Notes: generated by a model not told the origin, from the sequence alone. 22,947 bases of DNA from an uncultured Neomegalonema sp. (GCA_937927905.1 CALFWP010000101.1:1-22947); one strand, 5' to 3'; positions 7,120-15,127 are shown, numbered from the stretch's first letter. Translations and numbers: made by a program.

Positions 7120-8115
7120 TCAGTCTTTCACTTTTTTCAGGGCGCGTTCAAATACCGCGCGGTCCACATTGCCGCCCGAGGCGGTTACGATTACGGCATC
7201 GCCGTTACTTTCTTCTTTGCGGTAAAGTGCAGCCGCCAGTGCCGCTGCGCCGCCCGGCTCGACCACAATCCGCAGCCAGCGCCAGGCAAGCGCCATGGCG
7301 GAGAGGACCTCGTCATCGGAGACGGCGAAGCCCGGTCCGAACAGCCTTTGCCCGACCGGAAAGGTCAGATCACCGGGGGTCGGCGTCAGGATCGCATCCT
7401 GAATCGAACCGGACATTTTCGCATTTTTCACCTGCTCACCGGCGATAAGCGAGCGCCCGAAATCATCAAAATTTTCCGGCTCTGCAGGGCGTGCGCACAA
7501 ATCAGGTGCGTCCGCCTCAAGTGCCAGGGCAATACCGGCTGTTAATCCGCCGCCCGAGCAACAGACGATGACATCCGCTTTTTCTATACCTGCCGCCTTT
7601 GCCTGTTGCGCAATTTCAAGGCCGGTCGTGCCCTGACCGGCAATGACATAACGGTCGTCATAGGGTTTTACGAGAGTCAGGCTGCGGTCTTCGGACAGCG
7701 CCGCACCTATGTCTTCGCGGCTTTCGTTTTCGCGGTCATAGAGAATAACCTCCGCACCGTATCCGCGCGTTGCCGCGATTTTTGCCGCCGGTGCATCGGA
7801 TGGCATAATAATTACGGCGGGTGTCCTGCGCAGCTGTGCCGAATGCGCAACCGCCTGGGCATGATTGCCCGAGGAAAACGCAACAACACCGCGTTCAAGC
7901 TCTTCATCCGTTAACAGCGATAAACGGCTCCACGCACCACGGAATTTGAAAGACCCTGTCCGTTGCAGGCATTCCGCTTTGACCAGTACGCGGCGGCCTG
8001 CAAGGGCATTGATCTGCGGTGCCTCTAACAGCGGGGTGCGCCTTGCGACACCGGCCAGACGGTCCGCCGCCTCGCGGATATCGCGGATATCCGGCGCGCG
8101 GTCTGTGCTTAGCAT
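7120..8115 (-). CDS. PLP-dependent threonine/serine dehydratase-like enzyme
   Basis: A 331-residue fold-type II PLP enzyme of the serine/threonine dehydratase group. RTGSFKFRGA carries the Schiff-base Lys57; SSGNHAQAVA (81-90) binds the substrate carboxylate and PLP; CSGGGLTAG (186-194) is the glycine-rich phosphate cup; VEPGGAAALAA and VTASGGNVD follow. It has no C-terminal ACT regulatory domain, so it resembles catabolic or substrate-specialised members such as EutB-type hydroxyectoine dehydratases or hydroxyaspartate dehydratases rather than biosynthetic IlvA. No ectoine genes lie nearby, so I do not assign a substrate. Its ATG overlaps the last 7 bp of the hydrolase gene, and the next gene starts one base after its stop. 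Both junctions suggest translational coupling. Confidence 0.9.
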   Translation of the reverse strand: MLSTDRAPDIRDIREAADRLAGVARRTPLLEAPQINALAGRRVLVKAECLQRTGSFKFRGAWSRLSLLTDEELERGVVAFSSGNHAQAVAHSAQLRRTPAVIIMPSDAPAAKIAATRGYGAEVILYDRENESREDIGAALSEDRSLTLVKPYDDRYVIAGQGTTGLEIAQQAKAAGIEKADVIVCCSGGGLTAGIALALEADAPDLCARPAEPENFDDFGRSLIAGEQVKNAKMSGSIQDAILTPTPGDLTFPVGQRLFGPGFAVSDDEVLSAMALAWRWLRIVVEPGGAAALAAALYRKEESNGDAVIVTASGGNVDRAVFERALKKVKD

Positions 8116-8990
8116 GCCTCAGCCGTTTTCACATCCAGTTGGCTGATGAGTTTCTCAATTGCAGCGATGGCCTCCGCTTCGTCGAGAAACGGGACATGGC
8201 CACGGTCCTTAATATTGACAGCCACAAGATCCGGTTTTGCCCGTCGCATGTCCTTGACGGTTTTTTCGGATAAAAGATCAGAGTTTTCACCCCGCAAAAC
8301 CAATGTCGGAATGTCTGTCATTGTGCGGAACTGTGACCACATTTCAGGAACCGCACTGGCGGTTTCCATCACGGCGTCACGCAGCTTAAGATCATAATCA
8401 AGCGCCGGTTTGCCGTCTTTTTCCGTAAACGTACGTTCCGCCCATGTCTGCCATTGCGCATCACTCAGCCCGGGAAAGTCTTTTTCATTGGCGGCTTTTA
8501 GACTGGCAATGGCATCATCCCATGTTTCCAGCGGTTCCGGCACAATCCCCAGATAATCCTTGATCCTGGCGACGCCTTCAGGTTCCAGAACCGGTCCGAT
8601 GTCATTCAGGACAACACCGGCGACCAGATAGGGGCGCACCGCACAAAGGACCATTGCCGCCAATCCGCCGCGCGATGTACCGATGATCAGGCAGGGGCGG
8701 TCGAATTTGGCGGACATAAGGGCGAGTACATCGCCGACCTCCGCCACAAGATTATAATTTCTGTAGTTCGCGTCATAATCCGAGCGTCCCCGTCCCCTTG
8801 CATCCAGTGCAATGACCCTGCGGTCAGGAGCAAGGCGGCATGCGATTTCATGAAAATCCTTGGCGTTACGCGTCAATCCGGGCAGACATAAGACCGGTGT
8901 TGTGCGGGAAAACCGCGAACCGTATTCACGATACGACAGTGTCAGCCCGTCATTTGTATGTATTGTCCTGTGCTGAAAACCCGGTGCCAC
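8109..8990 (-). CDS. Alpha/beta-fold hydrolase
   Basis: From the GTG at 8990 the protein has 293 residues, usual for the family. VLCLPGLTRNAKDF (33-46) is the oxyanion loop region, ALDARGRGRSDYD (61-73) follows, GTSRGG (104-109) holds nucleophile Ser106, ENSDLLS carries acid Asp238 and DRGHVPFLDE carries His265. The frame remains open upstream to an ATG at 9179, but that would overlap the transglycosylase gene by 53 bp and add residues unlike the family. GTG at 8990 has AGAGG nine bases upstream and sits just before the conserved N-terminal strand, so I prefer it. The substrate is unknown; esters, lactones or carbon-carbon bonds are possible. It is the first gene of a coupled unit with the PLP enzyme and two Lin0512 genes. 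Confidence 0.87.
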   Translation of the reverse strand: MAPGFQHRTIHTNDGLTLSYREYGSRFSRTTPVLCLPGLTRNAKDFHEIACRLAPDRRVIALDARGRGRSDYDANYRNYNLVAEVGDVLALMSAKFDRPCLIIGTSRGGLAAMVLCAVRPYLVAGVVLNDIGPVLEPEGVARIKDYLGIVPEPLETWDDAIASLKAANEKDFPGLSDAQWQTWAERTFTEKDGKPALDYDLKLRDAVMETASAVPEMWSQFRTMTDIPTLVLRGENSDLLSEKTVKDMRRAKPDLVAVNIKDRGHVPFLDEAEAIAAIEKLISQLDVKTAEAC

Positions 8991-9126
8991 GGGCCATTTC
9001 CTCTCACATTGCAGAATTACGGATAAACCGGATCGGATTGTCCGGTACAATGCAGACTGTGCCTGTCCGCGTGCTATGATGCAAGAGATGCAAGACGGTG
9101 TCCGGAGTTTTTTATACTGTGCAGCT

Positions 9127-11055
9127 TTATCGCAGCCGCGCCCTGTACACGGCGACATTTTCCAGCACGCGTTGCACATAATTACGGGTTTCGTAAAACG
9201 GTATCCGTTCGATCCAATCGATCATATTGATCTCACCGCGCCGGGGATCACCGTTCCGCCGGACCCATTCTTCGATGCGGCCCGGTCCAGCATTGTATGA
9301 GGCAATGGCAAGAGGATAGGACCCTTCGAACCGGTCCAGCATCTTTGACAGATAACACTGGCCGATAATCGCATTATAATTCCGGTCCGATCCCAGGCGG
9401 GCACGGGAATAGCGCATACCGGTATCCCCGACCGTGCGTTTGGCTGTTGCAGGCATCACCTGCATAACACCCTGCGCCCCTGCGGAGCTGCCTGCACGCG
9501 GATCAAAGCCGCTTTCCTGTCTTGCTATGGCCAGTGTCAGTGCCCGCTCCGGCGGCGGTGTTCCAATGCATCCCTGAACCGGCAGGCGAACCAGCGGGTG
9601 GGAGATTTCAGGAATAAAGATGCCCTTTTCACGGACTTTCCGGCTCATACCTATTGAAATGCGAAAGGCACCTTGCCGCTCGGCAATCAGGCCCAGTGCT
9701 TTGACCTCATTGGCATTACGGCATGTTTTCGCAACATCGAAAAAGAATGTGCGCGCCGGAACGATGGCACCGCCAAGGGCCAGTGCAGAGCCGACTGCAA
9801 CTCTCGGGTCCTGGGTGCAGGATCCGTTCGCCGCCCGGATTTTTTGCGGAATATCAAGTTTACCCCGACCGGAAAGGCGCTCAAAAGCCAGTTGTCCGTA
9901 AAATGCGCTTTGATATTGCGCGCCTTCGTTGCGCCATTGTGCAGCCAGTTCCGGCCGTCCTAACGCTGTTGCGGCTTCACCGGCCCAGAATGCGGCACGG
10001 GCTTTGCTGACCGGTGTTTTGACACCGCGATGCAGCTGTGTGAAATGGCGCAGTGCGGCTGAAGGATTATTGAGTTTTCGCAGCGCGATCCATCCGGCGA
10101 TCCATTCCATATCCGCGAAATATTTGCCTTCACTCAGGCCATGTCCCGCCGCCAGTGCATAGCCGCGTTTGTAACGCTTGGCATCGAGGGACTCGCGCAC
10201 GAAAAGAGCACGTTCATCTCCCCATTTTTCGGCTTTGCCGAGGCGTTTTTCCCGGGACATTTTCAGCATCATGTCCTCAGCCCCGCGTCTTAGGCCGCGT
10301 TTTTTCCGCCAGATCATACGGGCATAGGCAAGACCGGGATCATTTTTCAGTGCTGCAGGAACATTTCCGACCAGCCGGTCCACATCACTTTCATTGCGTA
10401 ATAGTGCAATCCGTGCCCGTGCCAAAGCTCTTGCGGCAGGGGATGCGCGACGCATTTGACGCTCGCCCGGTGTAAGGCGGGTCCGCCAGATCAGGTTATC
10501 CAGGCGCTGATCATGAAGGCCGCCAACGACATGCCGGAATTCAGCCGCAACACGCTGCTCAATATCCGTTGTCATGTCTTTGGTCAGCCAGGCATCCCTG
10601 ATCACATCATCAGCGCGTTTTGTCTGGCCGAGTGCGCGCAAGGCTTCTGCGTAGAATACGGCACCCTTACCGGTATACGGCATGTGACGACCGAAAAAAT
10701 TCACAAGTTTATCGGGAGGATACACACCAGGCACGAGGGCATTTTCGCCCTGTGATTGTATGCGTTTTTCATCAGGCCAGTCAGGATGCGCCTCGACCCA
10801 GGCCGCAATGCGCTCGAAATTGTCAATACCGGGCTGGCGCAGGCGCAGCCACTCATAAGCCTCCATCGCGACCGGATCCCGCAATGAACGGGCGGCGTTA
10901 CGCGCTGCGGTCCATTGTTTGTCTTTTGCCTTTTCAACGATGCGTTCCATTGCATCAGCGCGCGGAGAATTTTGTGTGGAGGCGGTCCCGGTTTGTGCGC
11001 CTAATGCCATGTAAGATCCGAAGACCACAGCTGTAAAGCGGTGCAGATACTTCAT
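9127..11055 (-). CDS. slt: Soluble lytic murein transglycosylase (Slt70-like)
   Basis: A 642-residue exported protein. A Sec signal peptide (about residues 1-26, ending near TGTAST) is followed by a long helical region rich in Ala, Arg and Trp, matching the superhelical U and L domains of Slt70. The C-terminal catalytic domain contains AIARQESGFDPRAGSSAGAQGVMQVMPATA in family order, with catalytic Glu514 in RQESGF, then SYNAGPGRIEEW and YVQRVLENVAVYR. It cleaves the MurNAc-GlcNAc bond of peptidoglycan in the periplasm with formation of a 1,6-anhydro end. It is divergent from dapA across 172 bp, an order I associate with many alphaproteobacterial genomes. An AGAAAG run before the ATG is a weak ribosome site. 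Confidence 0.94.
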   Translation of the reverse strand: MKYLHRFTAVVFGSYMALGAQTGTASTQNSPRADAMERIVEKAKDKQWTAARNAARSLRDPVAMEAYEWLRLRQPGIDNFERIAAWVEAHPDWPDEKRIQSQGENALVPGVYPPDKLVNFFGRHMPYTGKGAVFYAEALRALGQTKRADDVIRDAWLTKDMTTDIEQRVAAEFRHVVGGLHDQRLDNLIWRTRLTPGERQMRRASPAARALARARIALLRNESDVDRLVGNVPAALKNDPGLAYARMIWRKKRGLRRGAEDMMLKMSREKRLGKAEKWGDERALFVRESLDAKRYKRGYALAAGHGLSEGKYFADMEWIAGWIALRKLNNPSAALRHFTQLHRGVKTPVSKARAAFWAGEAATALGRPELAAQWRNEGAQYQSAFYGQLAFERLSGRGKLDIPQKIRAANGSCTQDPRVAVGSALALGGAIVPARTFFFDVAKTCRNANEVKALGLIAERQGAFRISIGMSRKVREKGIFIPEISHPLVRLPVQGCIGTPPPERALTLAIARQESGFDPRAGSSAGAQGVMQVMPATAKRTVGDTGMRYSRARLGSDRNYNAIIGQCYLSKMLDRFEGSYPLAIASYNAGPGRIEEWVRRNGDPRRGEINMIDWIERIPFYETRNYVQRVLENVAVYRARLR

Positions 11056-11147
11056 GCGGATTTCTTTCTGCCTGCGCGGTCCGAATTGTGCGATACATTT
11101 CGGGTGTACACTAGCAAATATTCACGTTTGGTGAAAGGACGGCTTTG

Positions 11148-11177
11148 TTGACACCCGGGGGCTGTTCCCTTTATCGG
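11148..11177 (+). promoter_or_regulatory. Candidate promoter of dapA-smpB
   Basis: TTGACA (11148-11153) matches the -35 consensus fully. A weak -10 (TATCGG, 11172-11177) lies 18 bp downstream, giving a leader of about 45 bases before dapA. The -10 has only three of six consensus bases, so the exact start is uncertain. Confidence 0.4.
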
Positions 11178-11227
11178 GTTAAACCTTTACGGTTCCTGTT
11201 TTTACCATAAGATGAAAGAATTGAGCG

Positions 11228-12130
11228 ATGTCTTCTTCACTTTCCTTTGCCGAGCGTTTCCGTGGCTCCATGCCCGCACTGGTTACGCCGTTCAAGAACG
11301 GCGAAGTGGATGAGGATACGCTCAAACATTTGATCGAATGGCAGATTGCCGAGGGCAGTCACGGGATCGTTCCTGTGGGCACCACCGGAGAATCGCCGAC
11401 TCTCAGCCATGAAGAGCACGAGCGAGTCATTGAAATAACCGTCAAAACCGTTGCGGGCCGTGTCCCTGTTATGGCCGGTGCCGGCTCAAACAACACCGCC
11501 GAGGCCGTCCGGTTTATGAAACATGCGGCGGATATCGGTGCGGATGCGGCCCTGGTTGTAACACCGTATTATAACAAACCGACCCAGCGGATGCTTTATG
11601 AGCATTACAAAACCCTGCATGATTCGGCGGATCTACCGATTTTCATTTACAATATTCCCGGGCGCTCTGTTGTGGATATGACGACAGAAACCATGACCGA
11701 ACTATTTAAACTGCCCCGGATTGTCGGAATTAAGGACGCGGGCGGAGATGTGGGCCGGGTTGCCTTGCAACGTCAGGCGATGGGGCCGGATTTCATTCAG
11801 TTTTCAGCGGAAGACCCTACGGCGGTGGGCTTTAACGCCATGGGCGGCATCGGCTGTGTCTCGGTGACTGCAAATGTTGCTCCTGCCGCATGTGCAAAAA
11901 TGCAGGAAGCGTGTCTGGCGGGGGATTATGCCGAGGCTCTGAAATGGCAGGACAGGCTGTTGCCTCTCCATTCCGCTGTTTTCATCGAATCCAGTCCCGC
12001 GCCGACAAAATATGCTTTATCTTTGCTTGGCAAATGTTCGGATGAGGTACGGATGCCGATTTGTACGGTTACGGACGATTCCAAAGCGGTCATTCGTGAC
12101 GCTATGATTCATGCCGGTTTGCTGAACTGA
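11228..12130 (+). CDS. dapA: 4-hydroxy-tetrahydrodipicolinate synthase
   Basis: A 300-residue TIM-barrel aldolase of the DapA family. It condenses pyruvate with aspartate semialdehyde, the first committed step to meso-diaminopimelate and lysine, in the cytoplasm. Thr52 and Thr53 in GTTGESP, Tyr115 in TPYYNKP, Tyr141 and Arg146 in YNIPGRS and Schiff-base Lys169 in GIKDAGGD correspond to Thr44, Thr45, Tyr107, Tyr133, Arg138 and Lys161 of the Escherichia coli enzyme with a constant offset of 8. The offset reflects a slightly longer N-terminus from the ATG at 11228; Met15 is too far in to be the start. smpB follows after 46 bp and is probably cotranscribed. DapA supplies cell-wall precursors, which gives a loose link to the divergent transglycosylase. 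Confidence 0.97.
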   Translation: MSSSLSFAERFRGSMPALVTPFKNGEVDEDTLKHLIEWQIAEGSHGIVPVGTTGESPTLSHEEHERVIEITVKTVAGRVPVMAGAGSNNTAEAVRFMKHAADIGADAALVVTPYYNKPTQRMLYEHYKTLHDSADLPIFIYNIPGRSVVDMTTETMTELFKLPRIVGIKDAGGDVGRVALQRQAMGPDFIQFSAEDPTAVGFNAMGGIGCVSVTANVAPAACAKMQEACLAGDYAEALKWQDRLLPLHSAVFIESSPAPTKYALSLLGKCSDEVRMPICTVTDDSKAVIRDAMIHAGLLN

Positions 12131-12176
12131 CCGGCGTAATCAATCGTACTGGCGCGCCCCCTGCGGAAGATGACAG

Positions 12177-12665
12177 ATGGCCAAAAAAGCAAAAGCGAAA
12201 CCCGGTGATAACGGTAAGCTTATCGCAGAAAACCGTAAGGCACGTCATAACTACGCTATTGAGGAAAAACTGGAGGTCGGTCTGGTCCTCACCGGCACTG
12301 AGGTTAAATCCTTGCGTTCGGGACAGGCGAATATCGCCGAAAGCTATGCTTCACCTGAAAAGGGTGAAATGTGGCTGATTAATTCCGCGATCCCGCCTTA
12401 TCCGCAGGCTCATGAAAAACTTAATCATGAAGAGCGCCGTCCCCGTAAGCTGTTACTGAAAAAGCGGGAGATGGAAAAACTCAAACAGGCACGGGAACGT
12501 CAGGGTATGACGATTATCCCTCTGCGGCTCTTTTTCAATGATCGCGGGCTGGCAAAGCTGCAAATCGGCGTGGCGAAGGGTAAAAACGTCGCTGATAAGC
12601 GTCAGGACTCGAAAAAGAGGGACTGGCAGCGGGATAAGGCAAGATTGCTGCGTGAAAAGGGATAG
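12177..12665 (+). CDS. smpB: SsrA-binding protein SmpB
   Basis: A 162-residue basic protein of normal SmpB length. It binds tmRNA and brings it to stalled ribosomes for trans-translation. Diagnostic parts are AENRKARHNYAIEEKLEVGL near the N-terminus, LTGTEVKSLRSGQANIAESY, HEKLNHEERRPRKLLLKKREM, and the Lys/Arg-rich C-terminal tail (ADKRQDSKKRDWQRDKARLLR) that enters the decoding centre. A GGAAG lies seven bases before the ATG. The tmRNA gene itself is not in this window. Confidence 0.97.
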   Translation: MAKKAKAKPGDNGKLIAENRKARHNYAIEEKLEVGLVLTGTEVKSLRSGQANIAESYASPEKGEMWLINSAIPPYPQAHEKLNHEERRPRKLLLKKREMEKLKQARERQGMTIIPLRLFFNDRGLAKLQIGVAKGKNVADKRQDSKKRDWQRDKARLLREKG

Positions 12666-12767
12666 CGGCCTTTGTTTTTGTCGCTGATGGTTTCAGCAAT
12701 CGTTGACTTTCGGGGCTTTGCCTGCCATTGGGCTGGCGCGCGGTGCAATCTTTTTCAAGAGTGATCC

Positions 12768-13865
12768 ATGGGCTTCAAAACCGGTATTGTCGGCCTGCCG
12801 AATGTCGGCAAATCCACACTTTTTAATGCACTCACACGTACGGCCTCCGCACAGGCGGCGAATTTTCCGTTTTGTACGATCGAGCCGAATGTCGGTGAGG
12901 TCTCGGTACCCGATCCGCGCCTTGACACCATTGCGGAAATTGCCGGTTCCGCAAAGGTCATCCCCGCGCGCATGACCTTTGTCGACATTGCCGGTCTGGT
13001 CAAAGGGGCCTCCAAGGGTGAGGGGCTGGGCAATCAGTTTCTGGCCAATATCCGCGAGGTTGACGCGATTGCCCATGTCCTGAGGTGTTTCGAGGATGGC
13101 GATGTGACCCATGTCGAGGGGCGCGTTGATCCGGTTGCCGATGCCGAAATTATCGAAACAGAGCTGATGCTTGCCGATCTTGAAAGCATTGATAAACGTC
13201 TCGTCAATATTACTAAACGTATTCGCGGCGGTGATAAAGAGGCTGCGCAGCAGGCGGAGCTGATGAAAAAAGCCAAAGCTTTGTTGGAAGACGGGCGGCC
13301 GGCGCGGGACATGGATGTTGATTCTGAAGATGTCCGTGCCTGGCGTATGCTGCAACTGATTACGGCCAAGCCGGTGCTGTTTGTCTGTAATGTCGATGAG
13401 GAGTCGGCGGCGGAGGGCAATGCGCATTCGGCAAAAGTCGCTGAAATGGCCGCCGGGCGCGGCTGCTCAAGCGTGGTTATTTCAGCTGCGATCGAGGCGG
13501 AAATTTCCCAACTTGCGGATGACGACCGCAATGCATTCCTTGAAGAAATGAATCTGGAAGAGGCGGGATTGGACCGTTTGATCCGCAGCGGTTATCAGAT
13601 GCTGGATCTGATTACGTATTTTACCTGTGGCCCGAAAGAGGCACGTGCCTGGACAATTCCCGGCGGATACCGTGCGCCACAGGCGGCCGGTGCGATCCAT
13701 ACGGATTTTGAGAAGGGCTTTATCCGTTCGGAGACAATCTCCCATGCGGATTATGTGTCTTTGGGTGGTGAGCAGGCGGCTAAAGATGCGGGAAAAATGC
13801 GGCTTGAGGGTAAAGAGTATACCGTCATTGACGGTGATATTATGCATTTCCGTTTTGCAAATTGA
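12768..13865 (+). CDS. ychF: Redox-regulated ATPase YchF (Obg-family)
   Basis: A 365-residue YchF of full family length. The P-loop GLPNVGKST is at residues 9-17, switch II DIAGLVKGASKGEGLGNQFL begins at 73, and CNVDEE near residue 207 is the NxxE-type G4 motif that replaces NKxD and gives YchF its preference for ATP over GTP. A C-terminal TGS domain (about 280-363; TYFTCGPKEARAWTI, GAIHTDFEKGFIRSE) follows a coiled insertion rich in Lys and Glu (about 130-190). It acts on ribosomes and in the oxidative stress response. It starts 102 bp after smpB, so it may have its own promoter, but I could not pick one out. A hairpin follows its stop. Confidence 0.97.
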   Translation: MGFKTGIVGLPNVGKSTLFNALTRTASAQAANFPFCTIEPNVGEVSVPDPRLDTIAEIAGSAKVIPARMTFVDIAGLVKGASKGEGLGNQFLANIREVDAIAHVLRCFEDGDVTHVEGRVDPVADAEIIETELMLADLESIDKRLVNITKRIRGGDKEAAQQAELMKKAKALLEDGRPARDMDVDSEDVRAWRMLQLITAKPVLFVCNVDEESAAEGNAHSAKVAEMAAGRGCSSVVISAAIEAEISQLADDDRNAFLEEMNLEEAGLDRLIRSGYQMLDLITYFTCGPKEARAWTIPGGYRAPQAAGAIHTDFEKGFIRSETISHADYVSLGGEQAAKDAGKMRLEGKEYTVIDGDIMHFRFAN

Positions 13866-13868
13866 TGC

Positions 13869-13894
13869 GCGGGTGTGCCTTCTGGCATGCCCGC
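13869..13894. terminator. Hairpin between convergent ychF and the XRE regulator
   Basis: GCGGGTGTGCC and GGCATGCCCGC pair over 11 positions (two G-T pairs) around a TTCT loop, three bases after the ychF stop. The convergent regulator gene ends at 13911. A shared terminator fits the position well. There is no U-run on either strand, so it may need Rho or act by stabilising 3' ends. Confidence 0.5.
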
Positions 13895-13910
13895 ATATAC
13901 ATCACAAATA

Positions 13911-14318
13911 TTAATCGACCAGTGTTTTCACCAGATCGACGAGTTTTCTGCGGGTTTCTAAATTCCCGATTTTACTGAAAGCGGTGTTCAATTGCAGGCC
14001 TTCGGCGCTGCTGACAAAGCCCATAACGTATTCTGTCTGATCCGGCTCTCTCATGCCTTCTGATGCACCGGGAAGGTTTTCGGTGGCAGTATCAGGCATA
14101 TCTTCAAAGAAGAATTGGACAGGAACATCCAATATGCTTGCTATTGTAAACAGGCGGCTGGCACCGATGCGGTTGGCACCTTTTTCATATTTTTGAACCT
14201 GCTGGAAAGTAAGGTTGAGTTTTTCACCTAGTCTTTCCTGGGACATGCCGATCATCATGCGTCTGAGCCGGACGCGGCTCCCAACATGGATATCTATTGG
14301 ATTTGGGGATTTGGTCAC
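13911..14318 (-). CDS. XRE-family transcriptional repressor, PraR/SinR-like
   Basis: A 135-residue protein with one N-terminal helix-turn-helix (about 13-72): IDIHVGSRVRLRRMMIGMSQERLGEKL, TFQQVQKYEKGANRIGASRL and ILDVPVQFFFEDMP. This matches an alphaproteobacterial group that includes PraR of rhizobia, which in Rhizobium leguminosarum represses attachment-protein genes and biofilm formation. The C-terminal part is variable and ends in an acidic/basic helix. The start is GTG at 14318 with GGAG five bases upstream. A near-consensus promoter and an inverted repeat stand directly upstream, suggesting autoregulation. The large surface-protein cluster begins 0.8 kb away in the opposite direction and is a plausible target by inference only. 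Confidence 0.92.
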   Translation of the reverse strand: MTKSPNPIDIHVGSRVRLRRMMIGMSQERLGEKLNLTFQQVQKYEKGANRIGASRLFTIASILDVPVQFFFEDMPDTATENLPGASEGMREPDQTEYVMGFVSSAEGLQLNTAFSKIGNLETRRKLVDLVKTLVD

Positions 14319-14363
14319 GATTTCTCCGGGGGTATTTAGGGTTGATGTTCAATGCTTTAATGC

Positions 14364-14381
14364 TTTTTGTGTATACAAAAA
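14364..14381. promoter_or_regulatory. Candidate autoregulatory operator of the XRE gene
   Basis: TTTTTGT (14364-14370) and ACAAAAA (14375-14381) form a perfect 7-bp inverted repeat with a 4-bp centre. The site begins at the downstream edge of the XRE gene's -10 and covers the expected transcription start, a typical repressor position. A related repeat, ATTTTT-GT-AAAAAT, lies at 14437-14450. Confidence 0.5.
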
Positions 14382-14409
14382 TGCTAGTCTGATTAAATTG
14401 AAATGTCAA
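14381..14409 (-). promoter_or_regulatory. Promoter of the XRE regulator gene
   Basis: On the leftward strand TTGACA (complement of 14404-14409) is a perfect -35, followed after exactly 17 bp by TAGCAT (complement of 14381-14386, 4 of 6 to -10). Transcription would start near 14375, about 57 bases before the GTG. Confidence 0.6.
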
Positions 14410-15127
14410 AAAACAAATCTTAAGGTTGTGATCTAAATTTTTGTAAAAATATGTTGTTTATAATTTTTTTACAAGAGATTTAACGCAGTATTTCAAATAA
14501 TTCTGCTGCTATAGAGATTGAAATCTATTATTTTGCCTAAAAAATAGACTTTATATTGGTGCATACAGTGTGTGATTGGCTGAATCAGAATTCAGGATCT
14601 CAAAAATTGTTCAGTTATTCTGTTTGTTAGCCTTAAGTCGGGAAATATAGAAGCGAATTAGATAACATGTGATATTTTTAAAAGCCGGGTGGTTCGCGGT
14701 AGCGGGATTTAACTGTGTTTCCAGGTGAATTGTCGAACTATATTATTAATTGTATTTTTTTGTTAATTAAAATTATGGGTTGTTTTTTTGAATGCCGCGT
14801 ATGTCGTTACCTGTGCCTTCAGCCTTCGGTTGGTTATAATTTGAGCACTGGCCTGTCCTGTAAAATTTTAATACTGGTATTAATTGATGCTTATTTTTTA
14901 TTACATAAAATAAATTTTCTATTTTTTATGTAATTATTATATTTTAATAAATTTTTTATAGTAAATAATAAGTAAATTAATTATTTAATAAACCTGTATT
15001 AATAAAAATATTGTTCTTATTAATATTTTATAGGCTTAAATTACAAATTTTATTAATTTAATTGCAATTATATCTATTGTACAACCTTGCTATTGCTTGA
15101 ACTAAACAAGAGATAGCGGAGCTAATT
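14410..15127. other. AT-rich non-coding region upstream of the surface-protein cluster
   Basis: About 700 bp with no credible gene. From about 14730, and most strongly at 14880-15075, the sequence is almost entirely A and T, quite unlike the flanking genes. The only sizeable ORF (14715-14933) has low-complexity hydrophobic and cysteine-rich content and no ribosome site, so I do not call it. The stretch contains several small palindromes, including 14868-14883 and TTGTACAA at 15077-15084, the latter 43 bp before the first surface gene. It probably carries that operon's promoter and regulatory sites, and may bind a nucleoid protein. No RNA gene was recognised. Confidence 0.6.
14868..14883. promoter_or_regulatory. 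Operator-like 16-bp palindrome
   Basis: TTAATAC (14868-14874) and GTATTAA (14877-14883) form a perfect 7-bp inverted repeat with a TG centre. In so AT-rich a region some palindromes arise by chance, but the C-G pair and the tight symmetry make this one worth noting. It lies about 245 bp upstream of the first surface-protein gene. Confidence 0.3.

Noticed and set aside
9076..9126. T-run after a GC patch as a terminator
   Set aside because: The stem before the TTTTTT run is only three base pairs and lies on the strand opposite to the genes there.
12693..13427. A 244-codon leftward open frame opposite ychF
   Set aside because: It lies antisense to a clear YchF with all motifs; the translation has no recognisable fold and looks like a mirror of codon bias.
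14715..14933. A 72-codon hydrophobic ORF in the AT-rich region
   Set aside because: No ribosome site, AT-driven Phe/Leu/Ile content and scattered cysteines; most likely chance.
14319..15127. CRISPR array, tRNA or mobile element end in the AT-rich gap
   Set aside because: No regularly spaced direct repeats, no cloverleaf pattern and no transposase or terminal inverted repeat pair were found.
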